Shown: piece after piece, positions 26,337-34,377 of the stretch
Numbering within the stretch: the stretch's first letter is position 1
How the letters are laid out: every line of letters begins with the position of its first letter
Assembly: GCA_002356515.1 (NCBI GenBank)
Contig: AP017605.1
Location: 2,108,001 to 2,172,000, forward strand
Length of the DNA: 64,000 nt
Origin: Mesorhizobium loti
GTDB lineage: Bacteria > Pseudomonadota > Alphaproteobacteria > Rhizobiales > Rhizobiaceae
Reading direction: 5' to 3'
The notes under the pieces: model-generated
What the model was told of the DNA's origin: nothing
Databases searched by the model: none
Seen by the model: only the letters and a program-made list of their open reading frames with translations
Translations under genes and position numbers: made by a program

Positions 26337-27494
26337 ATGCTGGAACGGTACGAGCGCTCGGGTCCTCCGCCGCGCGAAGCGCTCATGCGGCTAATGGCGA
26401 TGCGCGAGCTCTTGGGCATCACACGGATTGCAGACATCACAGGCCTCGACGTGCTCGACATACCCGTGGTTCAGGCGGTCAGGCCTTTCTCCCTTTTAAA
26501 TTCCGTTTCGCAAGGCAAGGGACCGACCATAACCGAAGCTGCGGTATCGGCCATTCTCGAGGCCGCGGAGTCCTGCTTTGCCGAGCGCTTGACGCACTAC
26601 GACCCCATAGCGGCCTCCGCAGACTCCCTGAATATTCCTCCTGAAAGATTCGAAGCCCATCTCCAGCCTGGTGTCGACGCGGGCTGGCGCAGCAGGGACA
26701 TAGCTTGGATTCATGCCGAGAATATCCTCAAGGGTGGCTTGCAGGATTGGGTCCCATTCGAGCTTGTACACACTGCCTACGTGTTCCCGCCGCGGCCCCA
26801 CGAGGAAATCTTCGCTTCATCGACGTCTGGCCTGGCGGCCTCCTTCAAGGAAACGGACTCTATCCTGCACGGGATAATGGAATGCATCGAGCGCGACGCA
26901 CTCACGCGGGCGGAGCGAATCCATGGCTTTTTCCAGCGCCGTCGAATTGACCCAAGAACGATCGACGATCCGACAGTTGCGGGCCTTCTCGAAAGTCTGG
27001 AAGCCAAAGGCCTGCTGGTGGGGCTTTGGCACGCCCCCTCGCCGCTGGGACTACCGGTGATCTGGTGCCATCTCATGGAGGATCGGCCACCGGAAACTGC
27101 AATTCTTCACCATCCGGCAGAGGGCTCGGCGGCAGGTTTCGATGCCGCGTCCGCGATCGTTCACGCAATCTACGAGGCGGCGCAGTCGCGATTGACGGCG
27201 ATCTCCGGCGCCCGTGATGACCTGACGCGTGTGTCCTATCCAAGATATCCCGATTGGCAAAAAATTGCGGCGCACCGACGCCTCCTGTCAGACGGCCCTC
27301 GCGACGTCCATTTCCATGCGATTGCCGGACAGAACTACCCCAGCGCGGGAAATAGGATGTCCGCCCTTCTCGCACAGATCGAGGGCGCAGGAATCGACGC
27401 GGTGTACATGATCCAACTCGATACGAGGCCGCTCTGCGACCTATCGGTCGTCAGGATCGTCATACCGGCCTTAAGGCCGCTGTTGCATGGCTAG
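26337..27494 (+). CDS. YcaO-family ATP-dependent cyclodehydratase/thioamidation protein
   Basis: This 385-residue protein shows the YcaO ATP-binding signature: S71-x3-E75-x2-E78 in SAILEAAES, E182-x2-E185-R186 in MECIERDA, and E280-x2-Q283-x-R285 in EAAQSR. It begins directly in the catalytic fold, with no fused ocin-ThiF/E1-like partner. It ends VIPALRPLLHG without the PxPxP tail of azoline-forming YcaOs. Family enzymes phosphorylate a backbone amide to install azolines or, with TfuA, thioamides. The next gene is TfuA, overlapping by 8 nt, so thioamidation of a peptide or protein is the best inference. Confidence 0.92.
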   Translation: MLERYERSGPPPREALMRLMAMRELLGITRIADITGLDVLDIPVVQAVRPFSLLNSVSQGKGPTITEAAVSAILEAAESCFAERLTHYDPIAASADSLNIPPERFEAHLQPGVDAGWRSRDIAWIHAENILKGGLQDWVPFELVHTAYVFPPRPHEEIFASSTSGLAASFKETDSILHGIMECIERDALTRAERIHGFFQRRRIDPRTIDDPTVAGLLESLEAKGLLVGLWHAPSPLGLPVIWCHLMEDRPPETAILHHPAEGSAAGFDAASAIVHAIYEAAQSRLTAISGARDDLTRVSYPRYPDWQKIAAHRRLLSDGPRDVHFHAIAGQNYPSAGNRMSALLAQIEGAGIDAVYMIQLDTRPLCDLSVVRIVIPALRPLLHG

Positions 27495-28227
27495 GCAAAT
27501 GCGTCCCAAGCTGGTCTTCTCCGGTCCCACCGTGTCACAGGGCGAGGTGCTGGAAATCGTGGAGGCGATCTGCCTTCCGCCGGCTGTGCAAGGTTCGATC
27601 ATTGCGGCTGTGCAGCATTTTGATCCGAGCGCGATAGTCATCATCGACGGCGGCTTTCAGTCGGAGCCGGCGGTCAGGCACAAGGAAATCCTTTGGGCAA
27701 TAGCGAAAGGTGTTCCGATAATCGGCGCAGCGAGCATGGGGGCACTTCGCGCCGCGGAACTCTTTCCATACATGCAGGGCGTGGGGCTCATCTACCGGTG
27801 GTATCGTCGTTTTGCGTTTGCGCCTGACGATGCAGTGGCCGTGCTGCACGGACCATGGGAGGTAAATTCCGCGCCCATAACCCACGCGCTGATCGATCTT
27901 CGCATGACGGTTCGCAGGGCGTGCCGTCGAGGCATTATTTCGGCTGAATACAGAGCCAGCCTGGAGCGCGCCGCGCAAGCTCTCAATTTTCGCCAGCGCA
28001 CGCTCGACCGCATGGTCGGTGACGCCTTGTCATGCGAAGGTGATCTCGTTGTCGAGAAATATCAGGAGATCCTCGCCGCAACATTCGTTCAGCAAAAGAA
28101 GCAGGATGCGCGCGATGCACTCCGGCTATTGCATCACGGCTTATTGAAGGAGCCCGCCCCCCTGCCGGATTTCCAATTGACGGCGGCTTTCTTTAAGGAT
28201 CTCGACGAAGCCGGGTTAGAGATTTGA
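27487..28227 (+). CDS. tfuA: TfuA-like protein, YcaO partner
   Basis: This 246-residue protein has the TfuA core: IVIIDGGFQSEPAVRHKEILWAI, GVPIIGAASMGALRAAEL and GVGLIYRWYRRFAFAPDDAVAVLHG. TfuA was first linked to trifolitoxin production in Rhizobium. With YcaO it takes part in thioamide formation, as in thioviridamide-type RiPPs and methyl-coenzyme M reductase. The gene overlaps the YcaO stop by 8 nt, so the pair is translationally coupled. No separate sulphur-carrier gene is nearby. The reaction here is inferred from the pairing. Confidence 0.93.
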   Translation: MARQMRPKLVFSGPTVSQGEVLEIVEAICLPPAVQGSIIAAVQHFDPSAIVIIDGGFQSEPAVRHKEILWAIAKGVPIIGAASMGALRAAELFPYMQGVGLIYRWYRRFAFAPDDAVAVLHGPWEVNSAPITHALIDLRMTVRRACRRGIISAEYRASLERAAQALNFRQRTLDRMVGDALSCEGDLVVEKYQEILAATFVQQKKQDARDALRLLHHGLLKEPAPLPDFQLTAAFFKDLDEAGLEI

Positions 28228-28277
28228 GAGCATCAGGGCGAGAATTCTCAATGTCAACATACGATGCGTTTGGCATT

Positions 28278-28309
28278 TTGCTAATGTATTAAAAATTGCT
28301 AATGTATTA
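28278..28309 (+). repeat. 14-bp direct repeat upstream of the metallopeptidase
   Basis: TTGCTAATGTATTA occurs at 28278-28291 and again at 28296-28309, 18 nt apart, in an AT-rich gap just before the ATG at 28312. The spacing and position suggest an operator or a duplicated promoter element. Binding factor unknown. Confidence 0.7.
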
Positions 28310-28311
28310 GA

Positions 28312-29511
28312 ATGAGAGGGGCTGAGCTAATAGGAACGCTCGATCGATCCAGCGACCAAAGTCGTTCCGTCGGCACGCGCTTCCTTCTATTCCCCCAGGT
28401 GCCCCACCTTGCCGACTACGGCACACCAGAGACCGTCTGGATATCGACCCCGCCGGGCCGGTTACGCGCCGGTCCGGAGGACCACCGCATCTATGTCCGC
28501 GATCCGCTTCTCGACAAGGAACCTTACGAGTATCCCTATCTGCCGCCCTTCGTTGGCGAGGCCTTCCCGCCTGCGGAACCCGCCTACGACGGTCACTTCG
28601 ACCAGATTTCATTGAATTCACGTCAGTTCCTGGCGGCACACGCCTTCGGGGCAGTCAGCAGGGTCCTGGACATCTGGGAGAGCTACCTTGGGCGGCCGAT
28701 TACCTGGTACTTCGCCGAAACCTATGAGCGGCTGGAGATCATTCCGTGGGTCGACTGGAACAACGCCCAATCTGGCTACGGTTATCTGGAACTCGGCGTG
28801 GACAGGGCGCCCGACGGCCGAACTTATCCCTATGCCCTCAACTTCGATACGATTGCGCATGAGGTCGGCCATGCGATTCTGTTTTCCCTTTTTGGGGTGC
28901 CGGCAAATGGCTTGAAGACCGGCGACTTCGCGTCGTTCCATGAGGCGAGCGCCGACATAACGTCGCTTCTGTCCTTCCTGCATTTCGACAGCGGCCTCGA
29001 CCGGCTGCTCCGCCACTGCGACGGCAACCTCCTCGTCCTGAACGAGCTCAACCGCATTGCCGAACTGATCGGCGACCGGCAGATTCGCCTCGCCAGCAAT
29101 TCGCGCCGCATGTCTGAAGTCTCCGACGAAATTCATGACAGGTCGCGGCCCTTCACGGGGGCCGTATTCGATACGATCGTCGACATCTACCACGCGAATC
29201 TCGTGGGTGATGGACTAGCCGACGGGCGGCTTCTCGATATCGATATTAGAGATATCGACGAGGCCGCCATGCACCGCATCTCGAATTTCACGGCGCTGGC
29301 CTTCCGTGCCAGGCCGTTCCTGTTCAAAAGCGCGCTGACCCGGGCGCGCGACGATGTGGCGCTGACCCTTGCCCGGACCTGGTCCAGCCTCGACGCAGAC
29401 GATCTGACCTTTGAGAATGCCGCGATGGCCATTGCCGAAGCCGGCAGCCGCATCGCGCCGGCGCTGGGCGCCAAGTTCGAGGAAAACTTCAGGTGGCGAG
29501 AAATTTCATGA
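28312..29511 (+). CDS. gluzincin-like zinc metallopeptidase (HExxH), unknown family
   Basis: This 399-residue protein has HEVGH at 183-187 in IAHEVGHAILF, and FHEASADITSLL at 209-220, where Glu211 is placed as the third zinc ligand in thermolysin- or fungalysin-like enzymes. Both His ligands and the catalytic Glu184 are present, so it should be active. No signal peptide or membrane helix is seen, so it is probably cytoplasmic. It lies 84 nt after tfuA and 29 nt before the AT-rich gene at 29541. It could trim a modified precursor, but I cannot place it in a named family. Confidence 0.75.
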   Translation: MRGAELIGTLDRSSDQSRSVGTRFLLFPQVPHLADYGTPETVWISTPPGRLRAGPEDHRIYVRDPLLDKEPYEYPYLPPFVGEAFPPAEPAYDGHFDQISLNSRQFLAAHAFGAVSRVLDIWESYLGRPITWYFAETYERLEIIPWVDWNNAQSGYGYLELGVDRAPDGRTYPYALNFDTIAHEVGHAILFSLFGVPANGLKTGDFASFHEASADITSLLSFLHFDSGLDRLLRHCDGNLLVLNELNRIAELIGDRQIRLASNSRRMSEVSDEIHDRSRPFTGAVFDTIVDIYHANLVGDGLADGRLLDIDIRDIDEAAMHRISNFTALAFRARPFLFKSALTRARDDVALTLARTWSSLDADDLTFENAAMAIAEAGSRIAPALGAKFEENFRWREIS

Positions 29512-29540
29512 ACTGAATTGCCGAAGCGAGGAGAAGCATC

Positions 29541-30206
29541 ATGAGCGACGACTATCACCGTCCTACATATACGACGACCGATTTGCACGGAGCGTTCAAT
29601 GCAACGCAGGTGCGGCTCTACGGGGTTCCTGGAGTACCAAAGCCAGAAGACAAAAATGAATTTGGAGATATAAACACTATTGTAAAAGAAGGTCAGTACG
29701 CTATGACTTTTTCCAAATTGGCGGAAAGCACTCCTGACAATAATTATGAAGAATTGCTGCAAATGATAAAAACAATGTTCGAAAATCAAGGAATTACCAA
29801 GCAAGAAAGTTCTTACGTTTTTATTAAATCTGTATTAGATAATTATATGTTACTTTTAAGTGCGATCGACACACAACCAACTAAGAAAGATTCGAAGAAA
29901 TATAGCTGTGGAGTAATTTTCGGATATGCGTACGAGGGGCACACATACGATCTACCAAAACCAAAGATCATGTTGATACCGGCACCTCCGCTACAGATAC
30001 CCGGCGATGATTCCGGATATGATCTTAAGAAAGACTATTACAGGGTCTGGATTGTCGATAAGCTTGACCAATGCGTCGAATTCGAAATGAACCAGGGCTT
30101 TGTCGAACAGCTTGTTCTGGAGGCGAACCTTCCCGGCAAGCGCTCGCCGACCATGTATGCTGCGAAGCAGGCGCTCGGGCACCGCAGTGGCAGGCTGACT
30201 GAGTAG
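29541..30206 (+). CDS. AT-rich hypothetical protein, candidate substrate or partner of the YcaO-TfuA system
   Basis: This 221-residue protein is unrecognised. A good GAGGAG site lies 8 nt before the ATG, 29 nt after the metallopeptidase stop, so the two are probably co-transcribed. The stretch from about 29640 to 30010 is much richer in A and T than its surroundings, with Lys, Asn and Ile codons unlike the neighbours, which suggests recent transfer. It has two Cys (in KYSCGVIFG and LDQCVEF), an aromatic and Pro-rich middle (DLPKPKIMLIPAPPLQIPG) and no export signal. It may be the modified protein, an immunity factor or an unrelated cargo gene. Confidence 0.7.
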   Translation: MSDDYHRPTYTTTDLHGAFNATQVRLYGVPGVPKPEDKNEFGDINTIVKEGQYAMTFSKLAESTPDNNYEELLQMIKTMFENQGITKQESSYVFIKSVLDNYMLLLSAIDTQPTKKDSKKYSCGVIFGYAYEGHTYDLPKPKIMLIPAPPLQIPGDDSGYDLKKDYYRVWIVDKLDQCVEFEMNQGFVEQLVLEANLPGKRSPTMYAAKQALGHRSGRLTE

Positions 30207-30413
30207 CGGTAGATCCTGCTGCTTCGCGGGCCGTCGAGGGGTTGTGTCTGCCGGCCCGAGCTTGGTGCAGTCGGAAACGACAACTTCGTGGAGCTTGGGG
30301 CGTCGAGCTGGCTGCGGCGCTGTCCAATCAACTTCGGAGCTTGGCACCATGGGCTCGGTCCGGGTCGCTTCGCGGCAAGAACCGACAGCAATTTTCATCA
30401 GCAAAATCAACGG

Positions 30414-30635
30414 TCATGGCGGGCCCGGAAGGACGAAGGGCCAGTCGAACGCCTCTACCGCGATTGAATAAGCCTTAATGCGATCGCTGCGCCCCGCCAA
30501 GGTTTCGTACACAAGGAAACGACGCTCGCGATCGGTTGCCTGAAAGTCCGCACTGCTCAGAACACGCGCCAGTTGGGCCTTGCGGTCGTCGGGTGGAGAA
30601 ACGTGCCCCTTCCTGTGCGTGCAATTTCGGGCCAA
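30414..30635 (-). pseudogene. remnant of a cyclase/TPR-type regulator N-terminus
   Basis: The minus strand encodes LARVLSSADFQATDRERRFL followed by ETLAGRSDRIKAYSIAVEAFDW. This is the start of a common rhizobial regulator family that normally continues FDPQxDPIVRIEAGRLRR. Here a few residues are missing after RRFL and the frame ends soon after AFDW. Only the first 50 or so residues of a protein of several hundred remain, so this is a decayed fragment. Confidence 0.6.
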
Positions 30636-30679
30636 TCGATCCCTCGTCCATCTTCACACCGCCGCCGACTCGTCCACGC

Positions 30680-30870
30680 GAACACGAGGGAGCGGCCGGT
30701 AATGAGGGGAACCTTCAGGATAGGGCCTTCCTCACTCCAGTCCTGCAGCGGCGATCCTGAAACTGACGGATGCGTCTTCAATACAATCTACAAAATTGTC
30801 GGGAAAACCGCGCCCTTGCCGTGCTTAAAATCGCACTCCTTGACAACTCTCAAGACAACATCGCCCCTCG
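30680..30870 (-). pseudogene. broken paralogue of the small protein at 51237-51452
   Basis: The minus strand reads KGAVFPTIL, stop, IVLKTHPSVSGSPLQDW and EEGPILKVPLITGR. This matches KGADFPTIWKAILKVHPCVTGSP and DDGPVLLIPLITGQ in the intact 71-residue gene. An in-frame TAG replaces the Trp codon region, and the C-terminus has drifted. No anaerobox is seen in front of this copy. Confidence 0.65.
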
Positions 30871-30883
30871 AAGCGATCGCTTC

Positions 30884-31096
30884 CTACGCTTTCTTCAAAA
30901 ACTCCGTCCGTAGAACCAGGTTTTTGACCTTTTCGGCCCGACACTCGACCTCATCTTCATTGCCCGTGAGGTGGATGTTTTTGATCAGAGTTCCGCGTTT
31001 CAGGATGACGGACGTGCCCTTGACCTTGAGATCCTTGATGAGCGTGACGGAATCCCCTTCGCTCAGCGGCGTGCCGTTGCTGTCTTTGACCTTCAT
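30884..31096 (-). CDS. PhnA/YjdM-like C-terminal domain protein
   Basis: This 70-residue protein reads MKVKDSNGTPLSEGDSVTLI then KDLKVKGTSVILKRGTLIKN and ends LVLRTEFLKKA. It matches the small C-terminal (KOW-like) domain of PhnA/YjdM proteins without the N-terminal zinc ribbon. Short PhnA-like proteins of this size are common, but their function is poorly known and the old link to phosphonate use is weak. The start overlaps the stop of the upstream 60-residue gene by 4 nt. Confidence 0.85.
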   Translation of the reverse strand: MKVKDSNGTPLSEGDSVTLIKDLKVKGTSVILKRGTLIKNIHLTGNEDEVECRAEKVKNLVLRTEFLKKA

Positions 31097-31275
31097 GATT
31101 TCGCTTCCTGCTTTTGTGCATCCAGCCCGTTGAGGAGATCGGCAAGTTCCTCGGCATCGTGCTGGTTCATTCCAACAATGGTTCGGCTGCCCATCTCGGC
31201 GGGCCGCCCGGTCCAGGCATCGTTGACAGCCCAGGTGTCTGTCGGCTCCTGAAAGGGTTTGTAGCGTCGAGTCAC
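31093..31275 (-). CDS. small hypothetical protein upstream of PhnA-like gene
   Basis: This 60-residue soluble protein contains TWAVNDAWTGRPAEMGSRTI and HDAEELADLLNGLDAQKQEA. It overlaps the PhnA-like start by 4 nt (ATGA), which argues that both are real and co-translated. I do not recognise the family. Confidence 0.6.
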   Translation of the reverse strand: MTRRYKPFQEPTDTWAVNDAWTGRPAEMGSRTIVGMNQHDAEELADLLNGLDAQKQEAKS

Positions 31276-31405
31276 GCGGATACGATAATCGCCGAGGTTC
31301 CCTGTGCCAAGAGTGGTTCAATATTTTTTCGCTTTGTATTGATGTTTTATACGTCAGTGATACTATGAAGAATATCATTTCTCATATTCAAACGCTGATG
31401 CCTCA

Positions 31406-31678
31406 ATGATCACTGCTTCCCAGCTTCGTGCTGCCCGCGCCCTTCTCAACATCGACCAGAAAACCCTAGCGGAAATGGCGGGCGTCTCGCTGCCGACGAT
31501 CCAACGAATGGAAGCCAGCCAGGGCAATGTGCGAGGCGTTGTCGACAGTTTGATGAAAGTGATCAACGCGCTCAGCCGCGCCGGCGTAGAACTTCTCAGC
31601 GAACATGTACGTAGCGACGATGGCGGCCGTGGCGTCAGGTTCCGCCATCCGGACACGCTGCTTGGCAGGCCAAACTAG
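31406..31678 (+). CDS. small XRE-type helix-turn-helix protein (paralogue 1)
   Basis: This 90-residue protein begins MITASQLRAARALLNIDQKT and has the HTH LAEMAGVSLPTIQRMEAS. It then has a conserved tail with VDSLMKVINALSRAGVELL and DDGGRGVRFRHP. The same plan recurs at 34063 and 42351. The upstream region is AT-rich. The next gene downstream is a DUF1275 membrane protein. It probably binds DNA locally; its target is not known. Confidence 0.85.
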   Translation: MITASQLRAARALLNIDQKTLAEMAGVSLPTIQRMEASQGNVRGVVDSLMKVINALSRAGVELLSEHVRSDDGGRGVRFRHPDTLLGRPN

Positions 31679-31817
31679 GCCGTACAAAAGCACACCCTCG
31701 GCGCCACGCATTCACCCGCCCTCGCCTTTGTCTTCCCTGCTCAAGAAACACAATGAGTCTCTCCTGGCACGTCAGCTTGCGGTCCCGCCTTTCCACGTGG
31801 AAAGGCGAGGTTTGCCC

Positions 31818-32576
31818 ATGATCCTATATCTGCGCCGGTTGACTGGCAGGGAACGAAGCGAAAGAACGGATCGGCATCTCGCCCGTTTCCTGACGTTCAT
31901 AGCAGGAGCTGCCAACGCTGGCGGCTTCCTGGCAGTTCAGCAGTACACTTCCCACATGTCCGGCATCGTTTCGTCGATGGCCGACCACCTGGCACTGGGC
32001 AATGTCGGACTGGCACTTTCCGGATTGGGGGCCTTGTTGTCATTTGTCACAGGTGCTGCCTGTTCGGCAGTCCTGGTCAACTGGGGACGGCGGCAGGGTC
32101 TGCAGAGCGAATACGCGTTCCCGCTTGTCCTGGAAGCGATCCTGCTGATGTGTTTCGGTCTGCTCGGCAGCCATCTTGCACGTCACGAAGCGCTGTTCGT
32201 GCCAATGACGGTGATGCTGCTTTGCTTCATCATGGGGCTGCAGAACGCCATCATAACCAAACTGTCGGAAGCCAGAATCCGGACGACGCATGTCACGGGC
32301 CTGGTGACCGATATGGGCATCGAACTTGGCAAGCTGCTTTATTGGAACATCTCAGGCAATGACTCGGACAGACTCTTCGTAAGAGCAGACCGGAGAAAGC
32401 TGAGACTGCTCGCGTCGCTTGTGGCATTGTTCTTTGTCGGCGGCGTCATCGGCGCTGTGGGTTTCAAACACATTGGCTTTGCAGCGACGTTGTTTCTCGC
32501 GGCCATTCTCCTTGTGCTGGCCTCAATGCCAGTCTTGGAGGATCTCTCCATTCGCATGAGGCGGCTCTGGCAGTAG
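31818..32576 (+). CDS. DUF1275 (YoaK-like) integral membrane protein
   Basis: This 252-residue protein has about six hydrophobic segments. It includes FLTFIAGAANAGGFLAVQQYTSHMSG, in which the AGxxNAxGFL and THMSG-like pattern is typical of DUF1275, and GLQNAIITKLSEARIRTTHVTG. The family is predicted to be a transporter of unknown substrate. The start is the ATG preceded by AGGCGAGG. Residues 1-15 (MILYLRRLTGRERSE) form a basic cytoplasmic lead. Confidence 0.88.
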   Translation: MILYLRRLTGRERSERTDRHLARFLTFIAGAANAGGFLAVQQYTSHMSGIVSSMADHLALGNVGLALSGLGALLSFVTGAACSAVLVNWGRRQGLQSEYAFPLVLEAILLMCFGLLGSHLARHEALFVPMTVMLLCFIMGLQNAIITKLSEARIRTTHVTGLVTDMGIELGKLLYWNISGNDSDRLFVRADRRKLRLLASLVALFFVGGVIGAVGFKHIGFAATLFLAAILLVLASMPVLEDLSIRMRRLWQ

Positions 32577-32625
32577 CTCGACAAAGCTGTGCCACATTCC
32601 GGATTTGGCGCCACATTCGCGAAGG

Positions 32626-32823
32626 CGCTGCTCTTAAATTTCGGCAGCTATCCTGAAGCACGAACACGATAAGACCGGCTCCAACGGCAAGAGCGAGCGA
32701 ACTCAGCCATACCCACTCCTCACGTAGAGTAAGATCGAAGAGATAGCCGCCCGCTAACGCGCCAGCTGCGGCTCCAACGGTCAGAGCTGCCGTGTCCGGT
32801 GAGGGGCTCGCGTTTCTGCGCAA
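32626..32823 (-). pseudogene. C-terminal remnant of an MFS transporter
   Basis: The minus strand encodes DTAALTVGAAAGALAGGYLF then EEWVWLSSLALAVGAGLIVF, the last two transmembrane helices of a drug/sugar MFS permease. No upstream helices are found in any frame. It is a leftover of a deleted gene in a remnant-rich stretch. Confidence 0.5.
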
Positions 32824-33034
32824 TGTCTATGCTGACGATGACCTGCGTGCGAACCGGTTGGTGCGGGCGATTGCCGTTCGATGGCCAACACGGTTCGCCT
32901 AATATCCCGTTGCCCCCTCCGAGGCGTTGCAGCGGCCCGCGGTGCGCCCCCTTCGCAACTGGCTCGTGCGAGAAGCAATCGAGAGCCCTGTATGAACTTG
33001 GCGTTCTGCTCAGCCTTGTCAGTGGCGCCGCACC

Positions 33035-33781
33035 CTAGGCAGCCCGTCGCGGTCCGCGCCACGGCCTGAATGCCAGCAAGCCGAGCTCATGTTCGATCTC
33101 GTCGGCTCCGACCGACGGCGGTATCAGCAGCACTGGCTGGACGAGATCCCGCACCTTGCCCGCCATGACGAGTGCGTTGCGATCCGGAATGCCGCGGATA
33201 TCGAGCAGTCTCACATCCGCCCAGATATTGGCGAGCTTTGCGGCAACGCGATCCGGCATGATGTCGAGGTCGTGACGAGCATGAACGTTGCCGATCAGAA
33301 TACCGGAAGAATCCTGGAGACGCGTCTGCGCCAAGCCGAAGAATGTCTCGGCGCACAAGTGATCTGGGATGCGGCCCCCGGAATATGCGTCCATAACGAT
33401 CGCGTCGTAGCGGTGACGGCCGGCGCGCAAAAAGTCCCGCCCATCGGAGATGCAGCAGTGAACGCCAAGAGGTAGCCCGAAATATTTCCGGGCGATTTGG
33501 AAAGCCTTGGGATTGATGTCGACGATCGTAACACGCACACCAACCCTATCCAGCATCGTGCCCAGGCTGCCACCTCCACAGCCGATCATCAGAACATCAG
33601 ACACCTGCGCCTGTGCGAGAAGACCAAAGATCGCGTGGATGTAGGGCACAACGCTGATGCCGCTCGGATCGCACTCGCTTTGATAGCAGCCACCCTGACG
33701 ATAGATGAACGAACCCGAGTCCTTGCTCCGCAGAACCTCGATATTGCCGAAATCGGTATGATATTTCGCAACCCGGATCAT
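33035..33781 (-). CDS. spermidine synthase-like methyltransferase-fold protein
   Basis: This 248-residue protein has the SAM-binding motif VLMIGCGGGSLGTML, an acidic second strand (VTIVDINPKAFQIAR), then CCISDGRDFLRAG and DAIVMDAYSGGRIPDHL. These match the SpeE family fold, with the catalytic Asp position in MDAYSG. Similar stand-alone proteins are often of unknown substrate and not true polyamine synthases. It has no close operon partner: an MFS remnant lies downstream and the XRE/hyf operon starts divergently. Confidence 0.8.
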   Translation of the reverse strand: MIRVAKYHTDFGNIEVLRSKDSGSFIYRQGGCYQSECDPSGISVVPYIHAIFGLLAQAQVSDVLMIGCGGGSLGTMLDRVGVRVTIVDINPKAFQIARKYFGLPLGVHCCISDGRDFLRAGRHRYDAIVMDAYSGGRIPDHLCAETFFGLAQTRLQDSSGILIGNVHARHDLDIMPDRVAAKLANIWADVRLLDIRGIPDRNALVMAGKVRDLVQPVLLIPPSVGADEIEHELGLLAFRPWRGPRRAA

Positions 33782-33987
33782 GACTTTGTCATCACAGCCA
33801 ATTCCTAAGTCCGCCGCTCGGCTGGTTTCCGTTTGTCAGACCCGTCCAGCGGAGCCGAGGAGGCCCTCCGGCAGCAGGCTCCGCTTCGCAGTTGCAGGAC
33901 AACTGCTCGGCGAGGCCCAGAGCCTCCCGGCTCGTGTCACTCAGTTTTCTACAACTTCAAGACAGATGCGTCACGCATCATTAATTG

Positions 33988-34000
33988 AATGCCCGGCATT
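33988..34000. promoter_or_regulatory. palindrome upstream of the XRE/hyf operon
   Basis: AATGCC-C-GGCATT is a perfect 6-bp inverted repeat in an AT-rich stretch, 62 nt before the XRE-like gene that leads the hyf-like operon. It may be an operator for that regulator; no matching motif was seen before the other two XRE paralogues. Confidence 0.3.
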
Positions 34001-34062
34001 TTAATATATGCTGCAGCGCGTAGAGATAATATCTCAAAGCTGATCAAAAAGGGGATGCGACC

Positions 34063-34377
34063 GTGATAACCGCTCCACAGTTGCGTGCCGCGAGGGCGCT
34101 CCTTGGCATCGACCAGCGCAGGCTTGCCGAATTGTCTGGCCTTTCCGTGCCGACGATACAGCGTATGGAAGCCAGCGAGTCGATTATCCGGGGCAATGTA
34201 GATTCTCTAATGAAGCTGATCGGAGCGCTTGACCTGGCCGGCGTCGAATTGATTGCTGAAGGCGCCTCCAGCCAAATCGGCGGGCGCGGCGTGCGGCTGA
34301 AAGCAGATTTTGATCCCGCCAAGATTCTAGGAGGGGTCGAGGCGGACGCCAAAACCCCCGTGAGGAGTGTGGCGTGA
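34063..34377 (+). CDS. small XRE-type helix-turn-helix protein (paralogue 2), first gene of the hyf-like operon
   Basis: This 104-residue protein begins MITAPQLRAARALLGIDQRR with the HTH LAELSGLSVPTIQRMEAS, then VDSLMKLIGALDLAGVELI and the GGRGVRLK tail seen in its paralogues. It overlaps the hyfB-like start by 4 nt, so it is translationally coupled to the membrane complex. This placement suggests that it regulates or accompanies that operon. Confidence 0.87.
   Translation: MITAPQLRAARALLGIDQRRLAELSGLSVPTIQRMEASESIIRGNVDSLMKLIGALDLAGVELIAEGASSQIGGRGVRLKADFDPAKILGGVEADAKTPVRSVA

Noticed and set aside
28251..28292. 14-codon frame (13-residue peptide MSTYDAFGILLMY) between tfuA and the peptidase as a RiPP precursor
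   Set aside because: It is very short, overlaps the 14-bp direct repeat, has no Cys/Ser/Thr-rich core and no clear ribosome site.
30573..31133. 186-codon plus-strand frame
   Set aside because: It runs antisense to the pseudogene at 30680 and the PhnA-like gene and shows no family resemblance.
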